In this document: one piece after another, positions 9,304 to 22,503 of the stretch
Layout of the letters: each line of letters opens with the position of its first letter
How positions within the stretch are numbered: the stretch's first letter is position 1
NCBI GenBank assembly: GCA_963848475.1
Contig: CAWKDW010000004.1
Coordinates: 1-64,000, forward strand
Source of the DNA: Solirubrobacter sp963848475
GTDB lineage: Bacteria > Actinomycetota > Thermoleophilia > Solirubrobacterales > Solirubrobacteraceae
DNA: 64,000 bases
Direction of reading: 5' to 3'
Notes under the pieces: generated by a model
Seen by the model: the letters and a program-made list of their open reading frames with translations, nothing else
Database searches by the model: none
What the model was told of the DNA's origin: nothing
Position numbers and translations under genes: made by a program

Positions 9304-9692
9304 AACTCCATCGCGCAGGAGTTCATGCAGTACCGCAGCCCGCCCTTGTCGCGCGGGCCGTCGTCGAACACGTGGCCGAGGTGGCCACCGCAGGCCTTGC
9401 AGGTGACCTCGGTGCGGATCATCCCGTGCGAGATGTCGCGCTTGACGTCGACCGCCTCGGCCACCTTCGGCTCGGTGAAGCTCGGCCAGCCCGAGCCCGA
9501 CTCGAACTTCGTCTCAGAGTCGAACAGCTCCGCGCCGCAGCCGGCACACGTGTACGTGCCGTCGGCGTGGTTGTCGACGTACTTGCCGGTGAACGCCCGT
9601 TCCGTCCCGGCCTTGCGGAGCACCTGGTACTGCTCGGGGGTCAGCTCCTCGCGCCACTGCGCGTCGGTCTTCTCGACAGTCTTCATGCCCAT
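9282..9692 (-). CDS. msrB: Peptide-methionine (R)-S-oxide reductase MsrB
   Basis: 136 residues. It shows the full MsrB pattern: two zinc-binding CxxC pairs (CAGC near residue 49 and CKAC near 98), SGWPSF, HVFDDGP, and the catalytic Cys in LRYCMNSCAMEF. The enzyme reduces methionine-R-sulfoxide in proteins with thioredoxin. A -10 box TAGCCT (9700-9705, minus strand) lies 7 nt before ATG 9692, pointing to a leaderless mRNA; ATG 9686 (MK) is an alternative. Convergent with the SRPBCC gene. Confidence 0.95.
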   Translation of the reverse strand: MGMKTVEKTDAQWREELTPEQYQVLRKAGTERAFTGKYVDNHADGTYTCAGCGAELFDSETKFESGSGWPSFTEPKVAEAVDVKRDISHGMIRTEVTCKACGGHLGHVFDDGPRDKGGLRYCMNSCAMEFQPTTSA

Positions 9693-9705
9693 GTAGTCCA
9701 GGCTA

Positions 9706-10021
9706 CCCCCGATCCGTTACATCGGGCAGACGGCAGCGACCCGCGCGGCACGGCGCGGGCGGCGGAAGGAGAAGAAGCGGCGGGACTCGTCACGGACCAC
9801 GCGGCCGCGAGGCGTCGAACGCAGGTTCTGCGCACGTTCGTCGGCGAACATCGTCATCAGGGTGGGATGCATGCCATCGAAATTACGGCTGAGACACCAC
9901 CCCTACATCGGGCGGACGAGCCGACCTGAGGCCGCAGATCCCTTACCGCCAACACGCGTCCGCCTTAGTCGCGCTAGCGTCTCCGCCCGCCCGGCACGTC
10001 CCGACCCCCTGGAGGCCCTCG
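9706..10021. promoter_or_regulatory. Intergenic region upstream of tkt
   Basis: About 315 bp with no convincing gene. TAGCGT at 9975-9980 lies 41 nt before the tkt start, and the same GCTAGCGTC motif occurs 38 nt before pgi (13692-13697), so a shared -10 element is likely. A small hairpin CCCGAT-N7-ATCGGG lies near 9709-9727, and a similar ACATCGGGC string recurs near 9905. A Shine-Dalgarno GGAGG precedes the TTG start. Confidence 0.4.
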
Positions 10022-12040
<2,019 letters not shown>

Positions 12041-13735
12041 ACTGAGTCACGAGCCCGCTCAGAGCGTCCGCCGCGGCATCGAGCCGTTGCGCGGACGCCG
12101 CGAGCTGGCCCGCGGTGGCCGCCGTCTGCTGGGTCGAGGCGGCCACCTGCTGCGTGGTCGCGGACGCCGACTCGGCCAGCGAGGCGAGCTCGATCATGCG
12201 GCCGCGGCTGTCCTCGGCGTGCTGCGCGGCCTCGCGGCTGGCGCCGGTGATCGCGTCCACGCGGGCGGCGACCTCACGGGCGCGGACGGCGATGCCCTCG
12301 AACTCGCCGCGGCTGAGCGCGACGGTGCGGACCGAGGTCTCGGTGCGCGCGGCGCCCTCGCCGGCCAGGCGTGCGACACGCTCGGTCATGCGGCCGATGT
12401 CGTTGACGATCTCGCTGGTGGAGCCGGCGGCGTCGGCGGACTCCTCGGCCAGCTTGCGGACCTCGTCGGCGACGACCGCGAAGCCGCGGCCGCTCTCGCC
12501 GGCGCGGGCGGCCTCGATCGCGGCATTCAGAGCCAGAAGGTTCGTCTGCTCGGCGATCGTCGTGATCGTGCCGACGAAACGGGTGATCTCGGCCGAGCGC
12601 TTCACGAGCGCCGCGGACGCCTCGGTGATCGCCGCGGCGGACTCCTCGACGGCGCTCATCGCGGAGCGGGCCTCGTCGGCGGTGAGCATGCCCCGCTCGG
12701 CGTCGACCAGGGCGAAGCCGGCCTCCTCGGCGGCGGCCTCGGCGGCGCGCAGGGCGAGCTCGACGGCGGCGGCCGCGTCACCGGCGGCCGTGCCGGCCTC
12801 CATCACGAGCCTGGCCTGCTCGTCGGTCGCGGATGCGACGCTGGCGACGGCGCCGGCGATCTCCTCGTTGGAGCGCTCCGAGTCCGCCGAGGCGGATGAG
12901 ACCTCGCTCGAGGTCTGGGTGATCTCGATCGCGGCCGACTGGATCGTCTCGACCAGCGTCGCGACGTGGCCGATGCCCTGGCGCAGGATCGCGGCCGACC
13001 CGTCGCCGGCGTGCCCGCCGACGCTCAGGTCGCGTCGCTGGAGCGCCGCCGCCAGCGCCGCGAGCTGGGCGCGCTCGACGGCCTCGCCGGCCCGCAGACG
13101 GGAAGCGTCGACGGTCTCCTGCTCGAGCGAGCGCGAGAGGACGACCAGCACGGTGGTCTCGAAGATGACGAAGACCGCGTGCAGCAGGACCATGCCGAGG
13201 CCGAGGTGCTCGGCGGGCATCACGTAGACGCCGGCGCCGGCGTCCTGGAGCACCATGAAGGCGAGGTGGTGCAGCGCGATGAAGCCGGCGGCGATCACGA
13301 TCACGCGCCAGTCGCGGTAGATGAGCAGGAACGCGAGCGCGCCGAAGATGTGGAAGTGCATCTCGACCATGCCCTGCGACTGGCTGATGAACAGCGCGGA
13401 GTACGCCATCAGACCCACGGCGATGAACGCGCGCGTGCCAAAAGTGCCCGGGGAGCGCTTCGCCAGCAGGTATGCGCCGAGCGAGACGCCGCCGCCCACG
13501 ACGATCGCCGCGACGTACGTGCCGTGCAGGACGGAGAGCGCCAGCGCGGCCGGGAAATGGAGCAGGAGCAGGAGGCTGAGGACCCGGTCGGCGCCCATGC
13601 GGACCTCGAGCAGCTGCGGATCCTGTGCGTCGACGGGTGTCATGTCCCGGTCATCGACAGAAAGGACACGCCTTGTAGGGCGCGTGTTCGCTAGCGTCCC
13701 CGCAGATCTGAACGGCCTGCAGGGAGGAACCGAGC

Positions 13736-15301
13736 ATGAGCGACGTCACGACGATCGAAGCCGACGTCCCCGAGCGCTACGCCGATGCCGTGTCCACCCG
13801 CTTGCGCCGGGCCGCCGACGAGGACGTCGTGGGCCGCATCTGGGAGCGTGACGGGACGCTCTGGGCACCCGAGGGGACGCCTGAGGTCACCAACCGTCTC
13901 GGCTGGCTCGACATCGCCGATCGCGAGCGCGTGGAGCTCGGCAACTACGCGCTGCTCGCCCAGGGCCTGCGTGACGAGGGCTACCGCGACGCGGTCGTGC
14001 TCGGGATGGGCGGCTCCAGCCTCGCGCCCGAGGTCTTCCGCCAGTCCTTCGGCAAGGTCGAGCCCGGTCTGACGCTGCACGTGTTGGACTCGACCCATCC
14101 GGCCCAGGTCCGCGAGGTCCTGAACTCGATCGACCTCGACCGGGCGCTGATGATCGTCTCCTCCAAGTCGGGCGGGACGATCGAGCCGATGTCGATGTTC
14201 AAGGCGTTCTTCGAGCGCCAGGGCGACGGCTCGCACTTCGTGGCCGTGACCGACCCCGGCAGCTCGCTCGAGACGCTCGCGCGGCGCAACGGCTTCCGCG
14301 CGGTCTTCTACGGCGATGCCGACATCGGCGGGCGCTACAGCGCGCTCTCGCCGTTCGGCCTCGTGCCCGCCGCGGCGGCGGGGGTCGATCTCGACGCGGT
14401 GCTCGCCTCGGCGATCGGCGCCGCCGAGGAGTGCCGCAGCGAGCAGGGCAACGCCGGACTGTGGCTGGGCTGCACGCTCGGCGAGCTGGCCCGCCAGGGC
14501 CGCGACAAGCTCACCTTCGTGGCCGACGCGCCGCTGACGTCCTACGGGATCTGGGCCGAGCAGCTGTTCGCGGAGTCGACCGGCAAGCTCGGCACCGGCA
14601 TCCTGCCGATCGCCGACGAGCCGCTGCTGGACCCGAGCGCGTACGGCTCCGACCGCGTGTTCGTGCACATCGCGCTCGGAGACGAGGAGAACGCGAGCCG
14701 GCTCGCCGCGCTGCGCGACGCGGGCCATCCCGTGATCACGATCCGCGCGCTCGGCCCGACCGACCTCGGCCGGATCTTCTTCCTCTCGGAGTTCGCGGTC
14801 GCCGTCGCCGGCTGGGCGCTGGAGATCAACCCGTACGACCAGCCGAACGTGCAAGAGGCCAAGGACAACACCAACCGGGTCCTCGACGAAGGCTCCGAGG
14901 GCCTCGAGGACGGCAGCCTGAACGAGTTGAGCGACGGGCTGGCGCCGCCGTCGTACCTGGCGATCATGGGCTACCTGCGCTACTCGGCCGAGACCGAGAG
15001 CAAGGTGGCAAAGCTGCGTGCGGCGCTGATGGAGCGCTACCAGGTCGCGACGACCTGGGGCTACGGACCGCGCTTTCTGCATTCGACCGGGCAGTTCCAC
15101 AAGGGCGGCCCGAAGACCGGCCGCTTCCTGCAGCTCGTCGACACACCCGCGGAGGACCTCGAGATCCCCGGCGAGCCGTACACCTTTGCCACGCTGATCC
15201 GAGCCCAGGCGGACGGCGATCTCCAGACGTTGCGCGGTCACGGCCTCCCGGCCGTGCGCTTCAACGTCGGCGACATCGACGCAATCAAGGAGCAGCTCTA
15301 G
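13736..15301 (+). CDS. pgi: Glucose-6-phosphate isomerase, actinobacterial type
   Basis: 521 residues. SIS-domain motifs are LGMGGSSLAPEVFRQSF and SSKSGGTIEPMSMF; FLHSTGQFHKGGPKTGRF near the end carries active-site residues. It resembles the C-terminal half of the bifunctional transaldolase/isomerase (Tal-Pgi) proteins, but here stands alone. It interconverts glucose-6-P and fructose-6-P. A strong Shine-Dalgarno (GGGAGG) precedes ATG 13736 and a TAGCGT element (13692-13697) matches one before tkt. The next gene, gnd, starts immediately at the stop codon, so pgi heads a tightly packed operon. Confidence 0.95.
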   Translation: MSDVTTIEADVPERYADAVSTRLRRAADEDVVGRIWERDGTLWAPEGTPEVTNRLGWLDIADRERVELGNYALLAQGLRDEGYRDAVVLGMGGSSLAPEVFRQSFGKVEPGLTLHVLDSTHPAQVREVLNSIDLDRALMIVSSKSGGTIEPMSMFKAFFERQGDGSHFVAVTDPGSSLETLARRNGFRAVFYGDADIGGRYSALSPFGLVPAAAAGVDLDAVLASAIGAAEECRSEQGNAGLWLGCTLGELARQGRDKLTFVADAPLTSYGIWAEQLFAESTGKLGTGILPIADEPLLDPSAYGSDRVFVHIALGDEENASRLAALRDAGHPVITIRALGPTDLGRIFFLSEFAVAVAGWALEINPYDQPNVQEAKDNTNRVLDEGSEGLEDGSLNELSDGLAPPSYLAIMGYLRYSAETESKVAKLRAALMERYQVATTWGYGPRFLHSTGQFHKGGPKTGRFLQLVDTPAEDLEIPGEPYTFATLIRAQADGDLQTLRGHGLPAVRFNVGDIDAIKEQL

Positions 15302-16212
15302 ATGCAGATCGGATTCGTCGGCCTCGGCAAGATGGGCGGCAGCATGGTCCATCGGATCAAGCGCGACTCAGACCATGAGGTCGTCGCGTTCGACCCGAAC
15401 CCCGACGCCGTCACGACCGCCGAGGGCCACGGCGCGGTCGGAGCCGCCTCGCTCGAGGAACTCGTGGCCAAGCTCGAGGCGCCCCGGATCGTCTGGCTGA
15501 TGGTGCCCTCGGGCAAGATCACCGAGGGCACGATCGAGGCGCTCACGGGGCTGCTGGAAGCGGGCGACACGATCGTCGACGGCGGCAACTCCAACTGGCA
15601 CGACGACCAGCGCCGCTCGGCGGAGCTCGAGCCCAAGGGCATCCACTACGCCGACGTCGGCACCTCCGGCGGCGTCTGGGGCCTCGAAGTCGGCTATTGC
15701 ATGATGGCCGGCGGTCCCGACGAATCGATCGCCCAGCTCTCGCCGATCCTCGACGTGCTCGCGCCACCCGACGGCTGGCGCCACTTCGGCCCCGCGGGCG
15801 CCGGGCACTTCGTGAAGATGGTCCACAACGGCGTCGAGTACGGGATGATGCAGGCCTACGCCGAGGGCTTTGACCTGATGCAGCAGTCGGCCTTCCCGAT
15901 CGAGCTCAAGGAGGTCGCGGGCCTCTGGAACCGCGGCTCCGTCGTCCGCTCCTGGCTGTGCGAGCTCGCCGAGCGCGCCTTCGAGCAGGAGGGCAACGAC
16001 CTCAAGGGCCTGCAGGGCTACGTGGACGACTCCGGCGAGGGCCGCTGGATGATGAACGACGGGATCGAGATGGCGGTGCCGACGCCGGCGCTCGCGGCCT
16101 CGCTCTACGCGCGCTTCTACTCGCGCAAGGAAGGCGACTACGCCGCCCGCGTGCTGGCCGCGCTGCGCAACCAGTTCGGCGGCCATGCCGTCAAGAAGAC
16201 GGAGAACACCTG

Positions 16213-16213
<1 letters not shown>
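15302..16213 (+). CDS. gnd: 6-phosphogluconate dehydrogenase (short, decarboxylating)
   Basis: 303 residues, the short (about 300 aa) class rather than the 470-residue NADP form. Motifs: dinucleotide site GFVGLGKMGGSM, substrate motif DVGTSGGVWGLEVGYCMMAG, and catalytic KMVHNGVEYGMMQ. It oxidises 6-phosphogluconate to ribulose-5-phosphate and CO2. The short class is commonly NAD-preferring, which would matter for redox output, but that is inference. ATG 15302 directly follows the pgi stop, and its own stop overlaps the zwf start (TGATG). Confidence 0.93.
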
Positions 16214-17757
<1,544 letters not shown>

Positions 17758-17759
17758 CG

Positions 17760-18809
17760 ATGGAGGACGTCTGGCGCGAGGACGACACCACGCCCGGCGC
17801 CGTCGAGGCGGCGCTGCGCAACATGTTCGCGGCGCGCCACAAGGAGGAGCGCGCGTACGTCCCGGCACGCGTGATGAACATGGTCGTGATCGTCGACAAG
17901 GAGTTCCGCGGCGAGATCGAGAACCGGCTGACGCGGGTCGGCAACTACCACCCGTCGCGGTTGGTGCTGTGCTCGGTCGAGCCCGGCCGGCGCAAGCTCG
18001 CGGCCACGGTGCGGATCGGGACCGACGACGCGGCGCGTTCGGGCGCGATCACGGTCGGGCGCGAGCGCGTCGAGCTGGTGATCGGCCCGCGCCACCTGAC
18101 CAAGCTCGACGCGATCGTCGACCCGCTCGTGGTCTCGGATCTCGCGACGATGGTCTGGTCGCCGCACGGGTTCAGCGAGGCGGTCGACTCACTGCGCCGC
18201 CTCGCCCAGATCGTGCTGATCGACTCCCAGGACGAGCCCGATGTCGAATCCGCGCTGACCCGCGCCGACGATCTGTCCGGTGACACCTACGTGGTCGATC
18301 TCGCGTGGCTGCGCTCGACGCCGTGGCGCGAGCGGATCGCCGCGGCGTTCGACTCGCCGCGGCGGCGGCCGGATCTGACGAAGATCTCGGCCGTCACGGT
18401 GCGCCACCGCGAGGACTCGCTGGCCTCCGGGCTGCTGTTCTGCGGCTGGCTCTCGTCGCGTCTGGGCTGGGAGCCCGGAGCGCTGTCGCAGGCCCGGGGG
18501 CGCTGGAGCGGGCATGCGCACACCCGCCGGCAGGACATCAAGCTCACGCTGGAGCCGGTCGACATGAGCTCGCCGGGGCTGGCGGGCGTCACGATCGAGC
18601 TCGCCTCCGGCGCCGCCGTGGCGCTCGATCGCGCGCCGGGCGGGCTGCGCGCGATGCGGCGCGATCGCAACGGCACCGAGCGGTCGTGGACCGTGATGGG
18701 CGCGTCGCGCGGTGAAGGCGGCATCCTCGGCGAGGGCGTCCGGCAAGCGCTGCTGCGCGATCCCACCTATCGTCCCGCGCTGAAATCGGCCGAGGCGATG
18801 GTGGTGTAG
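17760..18809 (+). CDS. opcA: Glucose-6-phosphate dehydrogenase assembly protein OpcA
   Basis: 349 residues. N-terminal MNMVVIVDKEFRGEIENRLT and the central region SPHGFSEAVDSLRRLAQIVL followed by DSQDEP match OpcA, which is required for assembly or redox activation of G6PDH in cyanobacteria and actinobacteria. ATG 17760 lies 2 bp past the zwf stop. The stop overlaps the GTG start of pgl (TAGTG). Confidence 0.93.
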   Translation: MEDVWREDDTTPGAVEAALRNMFAARHKEERAYVPARVMNMVVIVDKEFRGEIENRLTRVGNYHPSRLVLCSVEPGRRKLAATVRIGTDDAARSGAITVGRERVELVIGPRHLTKLDAIVDPLVVSDLATMVWSPHGFSEAVDSLRRLAQIVLIDSQDEPDVESALTRADDLSGDTYVVDLAWLRSTPWRERIAAAFDSPRRRPDLTKISAVTVRHREDSLASGLLFCGWLSSRLGWEPGALSQARGRWSGHAHTRRQDIKLTLEPVDMSSPGLAGVTIELASGAAVALDRAPGGLRAMRRDRNGTERSWTVMGASRGEGGILGEGVRQALLRDPTYRPALKSAEAMVV

Positions 18810-19495
18810 TGGAGATACAAGTGGAGGAGAACCCGGCGGCGCTGGTCGCCGAGATGCTGGGGGAGGCGGCGGAGCGCGGGTCGCAGATCGTCCTCACGGG
18901 CGGCTCGACGCCGAAGCTGGCCTACGAGATGGTCTCGCGAACGGGTGCCAACTGGAACGGGTCCACGGTCTGGTTCAGCGACGAGCGCTGCGTGGCGCCC
19001 GAGAGCGGCCTGTCGAACTTCCGGATGGCCAATGAAGCGCTGCTGGGGCGGATCAACCGCGATCAGCGCCCGCTGGTGATGCGGATGGAGGGCGAGCTCG
19101 GGCCTGAAGCGGGCTCCGCCAGCTACGAGGCCTCCGTGCGCGAGCACCTCGGCGCGGCGCCGCGCTGGGACCTCGTGCTGCTCGGGCTCGGCCCGGACGC
19201 CCACTGCGCATCGCTGTTTCCCGGCAAGCCCGAGGTCGAGGAGCGTTCGCGCCTGGTGGCGGGCGTCGAGCTCGCAGGAATGGAGCCGCAGGTGCCGCGT
19301 ATCACGCTGACGCTGCCCGCCTTCGCGAGCGCGCGCAAGATCGTGTTCATGATCACGGGCAAGGACAAGGCCAAGGCCGTCGCACGCGCGTTCGGCGATT
19401 CGCCGGACGGGACTTCCCCGGCGGCGCATGTACGTCCGACCGCGGGCGAGCTGCTCGTGTTGCTCGACCCCGCCGCGGCGAAGGGACTCGGATGA
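18809..19495 (+). CDS. pgl: 6-phosphogluconolactonase
   Basis: 228 residues with the DevB/SOL motifs LTGGSTPKLAYEM, WFSDERCVAPESGLSNFRMA and LLGLGPDAHCASLFPG. It hydrolyses 6-phosphogluconolactone between the Zwf and Gnd steps. The GTG start overlaps the opcA stop and the 3' end overlaps glucokinase by 4 bp (ATGA). The canonical GxDGHxAS loop here reads GPDAHCAS, a small deviation. Confidence 0.93.
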   Translation: MEIQVEENPAALVAEMLGEAAERGSQIVLTGGSTPKLAYEMVSRTGANWNGSTVWFSDERCVAPESGLSNFRMANEALLGRINRDQRPLVMRMEGELGPEAGSASYEASVREHLGAAPRWDLVLLGLGPDAHCASLFPGKPEVEERSRLVAGVELAGMEPQVPRITLTLPAFASARKIVFMITGKDKAKAVARAFGDSPDGTSPAAHVRPTAGELLVLLDPAAAKGLG

Positions 19496-20496
19496 GCGAT
19501 CAATTCATCGGCGTCGACGTCGGCGGGACCAAGATCGCCGTCGCGGTGCTCGAGGGCGGCGAGCTCTCCGAGTCGCGGATCGTCTCGACCGAGCAGGCCT
19601 CGCAGGAGGTGCTCGTCGACCAGATCGCGTCCGCGATCGAAGGCTCGTTGACCGCTGACACCCGCGCCGTGGGCATCGGCATGCCGTCGGTGATCGAGTT
19701 CGCCACCGGCAAGATCCTCGCCAGCGTCAACATCCCGCTCCACGACATCCCGCTGCGCGGGCTGCTGAGCGAGCGCATGGGCGTGCCGGTCTACGTCGAG
19801 AACGACGCCGGCTGCGCCGCCCTGGCGGAGGCCTTCGAGGGCGGGCGGATGACGACCGGCAGCCTCGTGATGTTCACGATCGGGACCGGCGTCGGCGGTG
19901 GCTGGGTGCTCAACGGCAAGCTCTACCGCGGCGCGACCACCTCCGCGGCCGAGGTCGGGCACACGATCATCGGGCGCGACCTCTCCGAGGGCGATCCCGC
20001 GGCCGGGGACCCGTTCCCGCAGCACGGCTCGTTGGAGACGCTGGCCTCCGGCCGTGCGCTGGACCGGCTCGCCGAGCAGGCCGCGATCCAGTACCGCGAT
20101 TCGCACCTGGGCAAGATGCGCGCCGAGAAGGGCGAGGTCGACGGTCTCGATGTCGTCACCGGCGCCGAGGCCGGCGACGAGCCTTCGCAGTACTGCCTGC
20201 GCGTGCTCGGCGAGCGGCTCGGGATCGGGATCGCCAACGCCATCAACACGTTCGATCCGCTCGAGGTCGTGATCGGCGGCGGCGTCTCGCGGGCCGGGGA
20301 TCTGCTCCTCGATCCGGCCCGGACGACGATGCTGCGTCACGTGGTGCCGGGGCTGGGAACCAACACCGTCCTGCGGATCGCCCGCCACGGCCCGCGCGCG
20401 GGCGTGCTGGGCGCGGCGTTGATCGCGGCCCAGGAGTACGCGGACACGACCGGCCAGAACCTGCAGGGAGCGATATCCGGGGAGGTGGCATCGTGA
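19492..20496 (+). CDS. glk: ROK-family glucokinase without the usual zinc cysteines
   Basis: 334 residues. The ROK phosphate-binding motif GVDVGGTKIAVAVL is at the N-terminus, the catalytic Asp is in VYVENDAGCAALAEA, and GTGVGGGWVLNGKLY follows. In most ROK kinases a CxCGxxGCxE zinc site follows the EVGH motif; here that stretch is DPFPQHGSLETLASG with no cysteine. The enzyme should make glucose-6-P from glucose to feed zwf and pgi in the same operon. It overlaps pgl by 4 bp and rpiB by 4 bp. Confidence 0.9.
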   Translation: MSDQFIGVDVGGTKIAVAVLEGGELSESRIVSTEQASQEVLVDQIASAIEGSLTADTRAVGIGMPSVIEFATGKILASVNIPLHDIPLRGLLSERMGVPVYVENDAGCAALAEAFEGGRMTTGSLVMFTIGTGVGGGWVLNGKLYRGATTSAAEVGHTIIGRDLSEGDPAAGDPFPQHGSLETLASGRALDRLAEQAAIQYRDSHLGKMRAEKGEVDGLDVVTGAEAGDEPSQYCLRVLGERLGIGIANAINTFDPLEVVIGGGVSRAGDLLLDPARTTMLRHVVPGLGTNTVLRIARHGPRAGVLGAALIAAQEYADTTGQNLQGAISGEVAS

Positions 20497-20954
20497 AGAT
20501 CGCGTGCGCATTCGACCACGCGGGCTTTCCGCTGAAGGCCCTCGTGGTGCAGATCGTCGGCGAGGAGGGGCACGAGGCGATCGACCTCGGCACGTGGTCC
20601 ACGGAGCCGGTCGACTATCCGGACACGGCGCGGCTCGCCGCCGACGCCGTGCGCAGCGGCGCCGCCGAGCGCGCGATCCTCGTCTGCGGCTCGGGGGCCG
20701 GGGTCGCCGTCGCGGCGTGCAAGTTCCCGGACGTCCGCGCGGTCGTCGCCCACGACACCTACACCGCCCACCAGTCCGTCGAGCACGACGACTGCAACAT
20801 CCTCTGCCTCGGCGGGCGCGTGATCGGTCCAGCGCTGGCGGGAGACATCATCCGCACCTACCTGGCGGCGGAGTTCACCGGCGAGGAACGCCACAAGCGG
20901 CGCCTGGCGAAGATCGTCGGGATCGAACGAGAGTTTCTTCGCGACGACATCTAG
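20493..20954 (+). CDS. rpiB: Ribose-5-phosphate isomerase B
   Basis: 153 residues of the RpiB/LacAB fold: ACAFDHAGFPLKALV, VDYPDTARLAADAV, the catalytic Cys in LVCGSGAGVAVAACKFPDVR, and AHQSVEHDDCNILCLGGRVI. It interconverts ribose-5-P and ribulose-5-P, downstream of gnd. It starts with GTG overlapping the glucokinase stop by 4 bp, so it belongs to the same unit. Confidence 0.94.
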   Translation: MKIACAFDHAGFPLKALVVQIVGEEGHEAIDLGTWSTEPVDYPDTARLAADAVRSGAAERAILVCGSGAGVAVAACKFPDVRAVVAHDTYTAHQSVEHDDCNILCLGGRVIGPALAGDIIRTYLAAEFTGEERHKRRLAKIVGIEREFLRDDI

Positions 20955-20968
20955 GGAAGGCAGGTCCC

Positions 20969-21139
20969 ATGCGAACGATCGAATGTGACGTCTGCGGCGA
21001 GCCCGTGTCGGCGGCCGACGACGAGGAACTGCTCACACGCCTGAAGGCGCACCTGGCCGAGGAACACGACTCGACGCCGGATGACGACGAGATCCAGCAG
21101 GCGATCGACCGCGAGGCCTACGACGCGACGGACTCCTAG
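20969..21139 (+). CDS. Small acidic protein with CxxC (DUF1059-like)
   Basis: 56 residues: IECDVCGEPVSAADDEELLT, then RLKAHLAEEHDS, and an acidic tail. The Cys pair plus C-terminal His-Glu-Glu-His resembles DUF1059-type small metal-binding proteins; metal binding is inferred. A Shine-Dalgarno-like GGGAAGG precedes ATG 20969, 14 bp past rpiB, so it is the last gene of the operon. Its stop codon TAG belongs to the inverted terminus (CTAGTGTC) of the repeat element that begins at 21136. Confidence 0.7.
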   Translation: MRTIECDVCGEPVSAADDEELLTRLKAHLAEEHDSTPDDDEIQQAIDREAYDATDS

Positions 21140-21297
21140 TGTCTGGTCGAATTTCGTTGACGCCTACCGGGCGTCTCGCCGCGCCTGGCGGCCGCCGGCG
21201 ATCCCGCACGTACACCCGGATGCACCGGATCACCGGCGGGCCCAGCCACGACGATCGGGCCCGCTAGCGTGAACGAACTTCCGGCGCGCGACACTAG
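21136..21297. repeat. Structured repeat element, copy 1 (162 bp)
   Basis: It begins CTAGTGTC and ends GACACTAG, a perfect 8-bp terminal inverted repeat; further in, GAATTTCGTTGACGC faces GCGTGAACGAACTTC. Internal inverted repeats are CCGCCGGCGATCC/GGATCACCGGCGG (12 of 13) and GCGGGCCC/GGGCCCGC. A near-identical copy is at 50021-50187. No protein is encoded. It is either a MITE-like nonautonomous element or a dispersed palindromic repeat. Confidence 0.75.
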
Positions 21298-21777
21298 CTT
21301 CACTCGGAGGGTGTGGGGGCCGGCGGCTCGCCGAACGCTTGCCGAGCTTTGCGCTGACCGTCACGCTGCTCGCGCCGCGCAGGCGTGAGCGACGTAGCTC
21401 CCGTGACGCTGGCGGAGGCCGTCGCGACACCGGGGTTGACCAGGACGGTGGTCGCGTTCGTCGCATGGGTGGTGAGCGCCGCGCCCGCGGACGCGGACGC
21501 AGCAGCGTGAAGCTCGCGTCGCTGACGTCACACGCCCCGGACGCACGCGCCCACCTTGGCCGGAACACGTCGGCATCCCGGGCGCGCCGTGATCGGTACG
21601 GACCGGGGGTGTGTCGACTGAGACAACTGACAGTTGACATTCCCGACACGCCCCCCAGCGCTTCGAAGCTAGTGGTGCACCCGGCAACGTTCAGATACTT
21701 CACCCTGGCCGGGACCGATCACCCGACCACGCCACCCAGGCCCGACCATCAACACCGCAACGTTGCCTGACACTCCA
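21298..21777. other. Gap with a possible decayed surface-protein fragment
   Basis: 480 bp between the repeat and the ZIP gene, with no intact gene. On the minus strand a frame reads GAALTTHATNATTVLVNPGV, then ATASASVTGATSLTPA, an Ala/Thr/Val-rich secreted-protein style; DVSDASFTLL precedes it and SVTVSAKLGKR follows in another frame. This may be a broken C-terminus. CAACTG-A-CAGTTG at 21624-21636 is a short palindrome of unknown role. Confidence 0.3.
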
Positions 21778-22464
21778 CTAGGCGACTGTCGTAAGGGCGG
21801 CGGCGACGGCGAAGCCCAGGACGGTGACCAGGCCGGCGGCGTTGCCGCCCTTCTTGCGCGCTTCGGGGAACATCGAATCGGTCAGCATCACGAGCAGCGC
21901 GCCGGCGGCGAAGCCGTTGACGCCGGCCTGGAACTCGCCCGAGACGGTGTCGGCGATCGCGAAGCCGGCGACGGTCGCGAGCGTGCAGACGAGCGCGACC
22001 GCGACCCAGAGGCCGATGATGTTGCGCCTGGAGGTGTGCATGCCGGTCGCGGAGCCGATCGCCTCGGGCAGGTTGGAGACGAAGATCGCCGCCAGCAGGC
22101 CGACGCTGACGCCGTCGCCGGAGGCCAGGCCGATGCCGAGCACCGTCTGCTCCGGGAGGCCGTCCAGGAACGCGCCGAGCGCGAGCGCGGGGCCGGCGTC
22201 GCCGCCGGCCTTGCGTTCGAGCAGGCGGTTGGCGAGGTAGTACGTCAGCGCTCCGGTGGCGAGGCCGATCGCGACCGGGCCGCCGCCGCCGACCTTCACG
22301 CCGTCCTCGGCGAGGTCGAAGCTGACCGCGCTGATCAGCGCGCCGGCGCCGAAGGCGAGGACGAGGCCGACGAGCCGGTCCGGCCACTTGCGGGCGAGCC
22401 CGAGCAGCGCGCCGAGGACGAGCGACGACGCGGCGAATGCACCCCAGCCCAGTGCGGCGGACAT
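21778..22464 (-). CDS. ZIP-family metal transporter
   Basis: 228 residues with about eight hydrophobic segments. Helix 4 and 5 style motifs are GAFLDGLPEQTVLGIGLASG and FVSNLPEAIGSATGMHTSRR, whose polar residues fit the metal path of ZIP proteins (Zn or Fe import). The canonical HN...E/HE..H residues are partly replaced (DGLPEQ), so metal specificity is doubtful. A TAGCGT box lies 9 nt before ATG 22464. Divergent from the GNAT gene at 22504. Confidence 0.85.
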   Translation of the reverse strand: MSAALGWGAFAASSLVLGALLGLARKWPDRLVGLVLAFGAGALISAVSFDLAEDGVKVGGGGPVAIGLATGALTYYLANRLLERKAGGDAGPALALGAFLDGLPEQTVLGIGLASGDGVSVGLLAAIFVSNLPEAIGSATGMHTSRRNIIGLWVAVALVCTLATVAGFAIADTVSGEFQAGVNGFAAGALLVMLTDSMFPEARKKGGNAAGLVTVLGFAVAAALTTVA

Positions 22465-22503
22465 CGCGGCGGGACGCTACTCGACGCGTCTAGGATCGGG
22501 GCC

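Noticed and set aside
21136..21297. Integron attC site
   Set aside because: GTTGACGC and GCGTGAAC are inverted, but their order and spacing do not fit R''/L''/L'/R' sites and no integrase or cassette array is present.
21230..21703. 157-codon minus-strand gene
   Set aside because: It crosses the repeat element, has no ribosome-binding site or -10, and its composition changes along its length; better read as decayed sequence.
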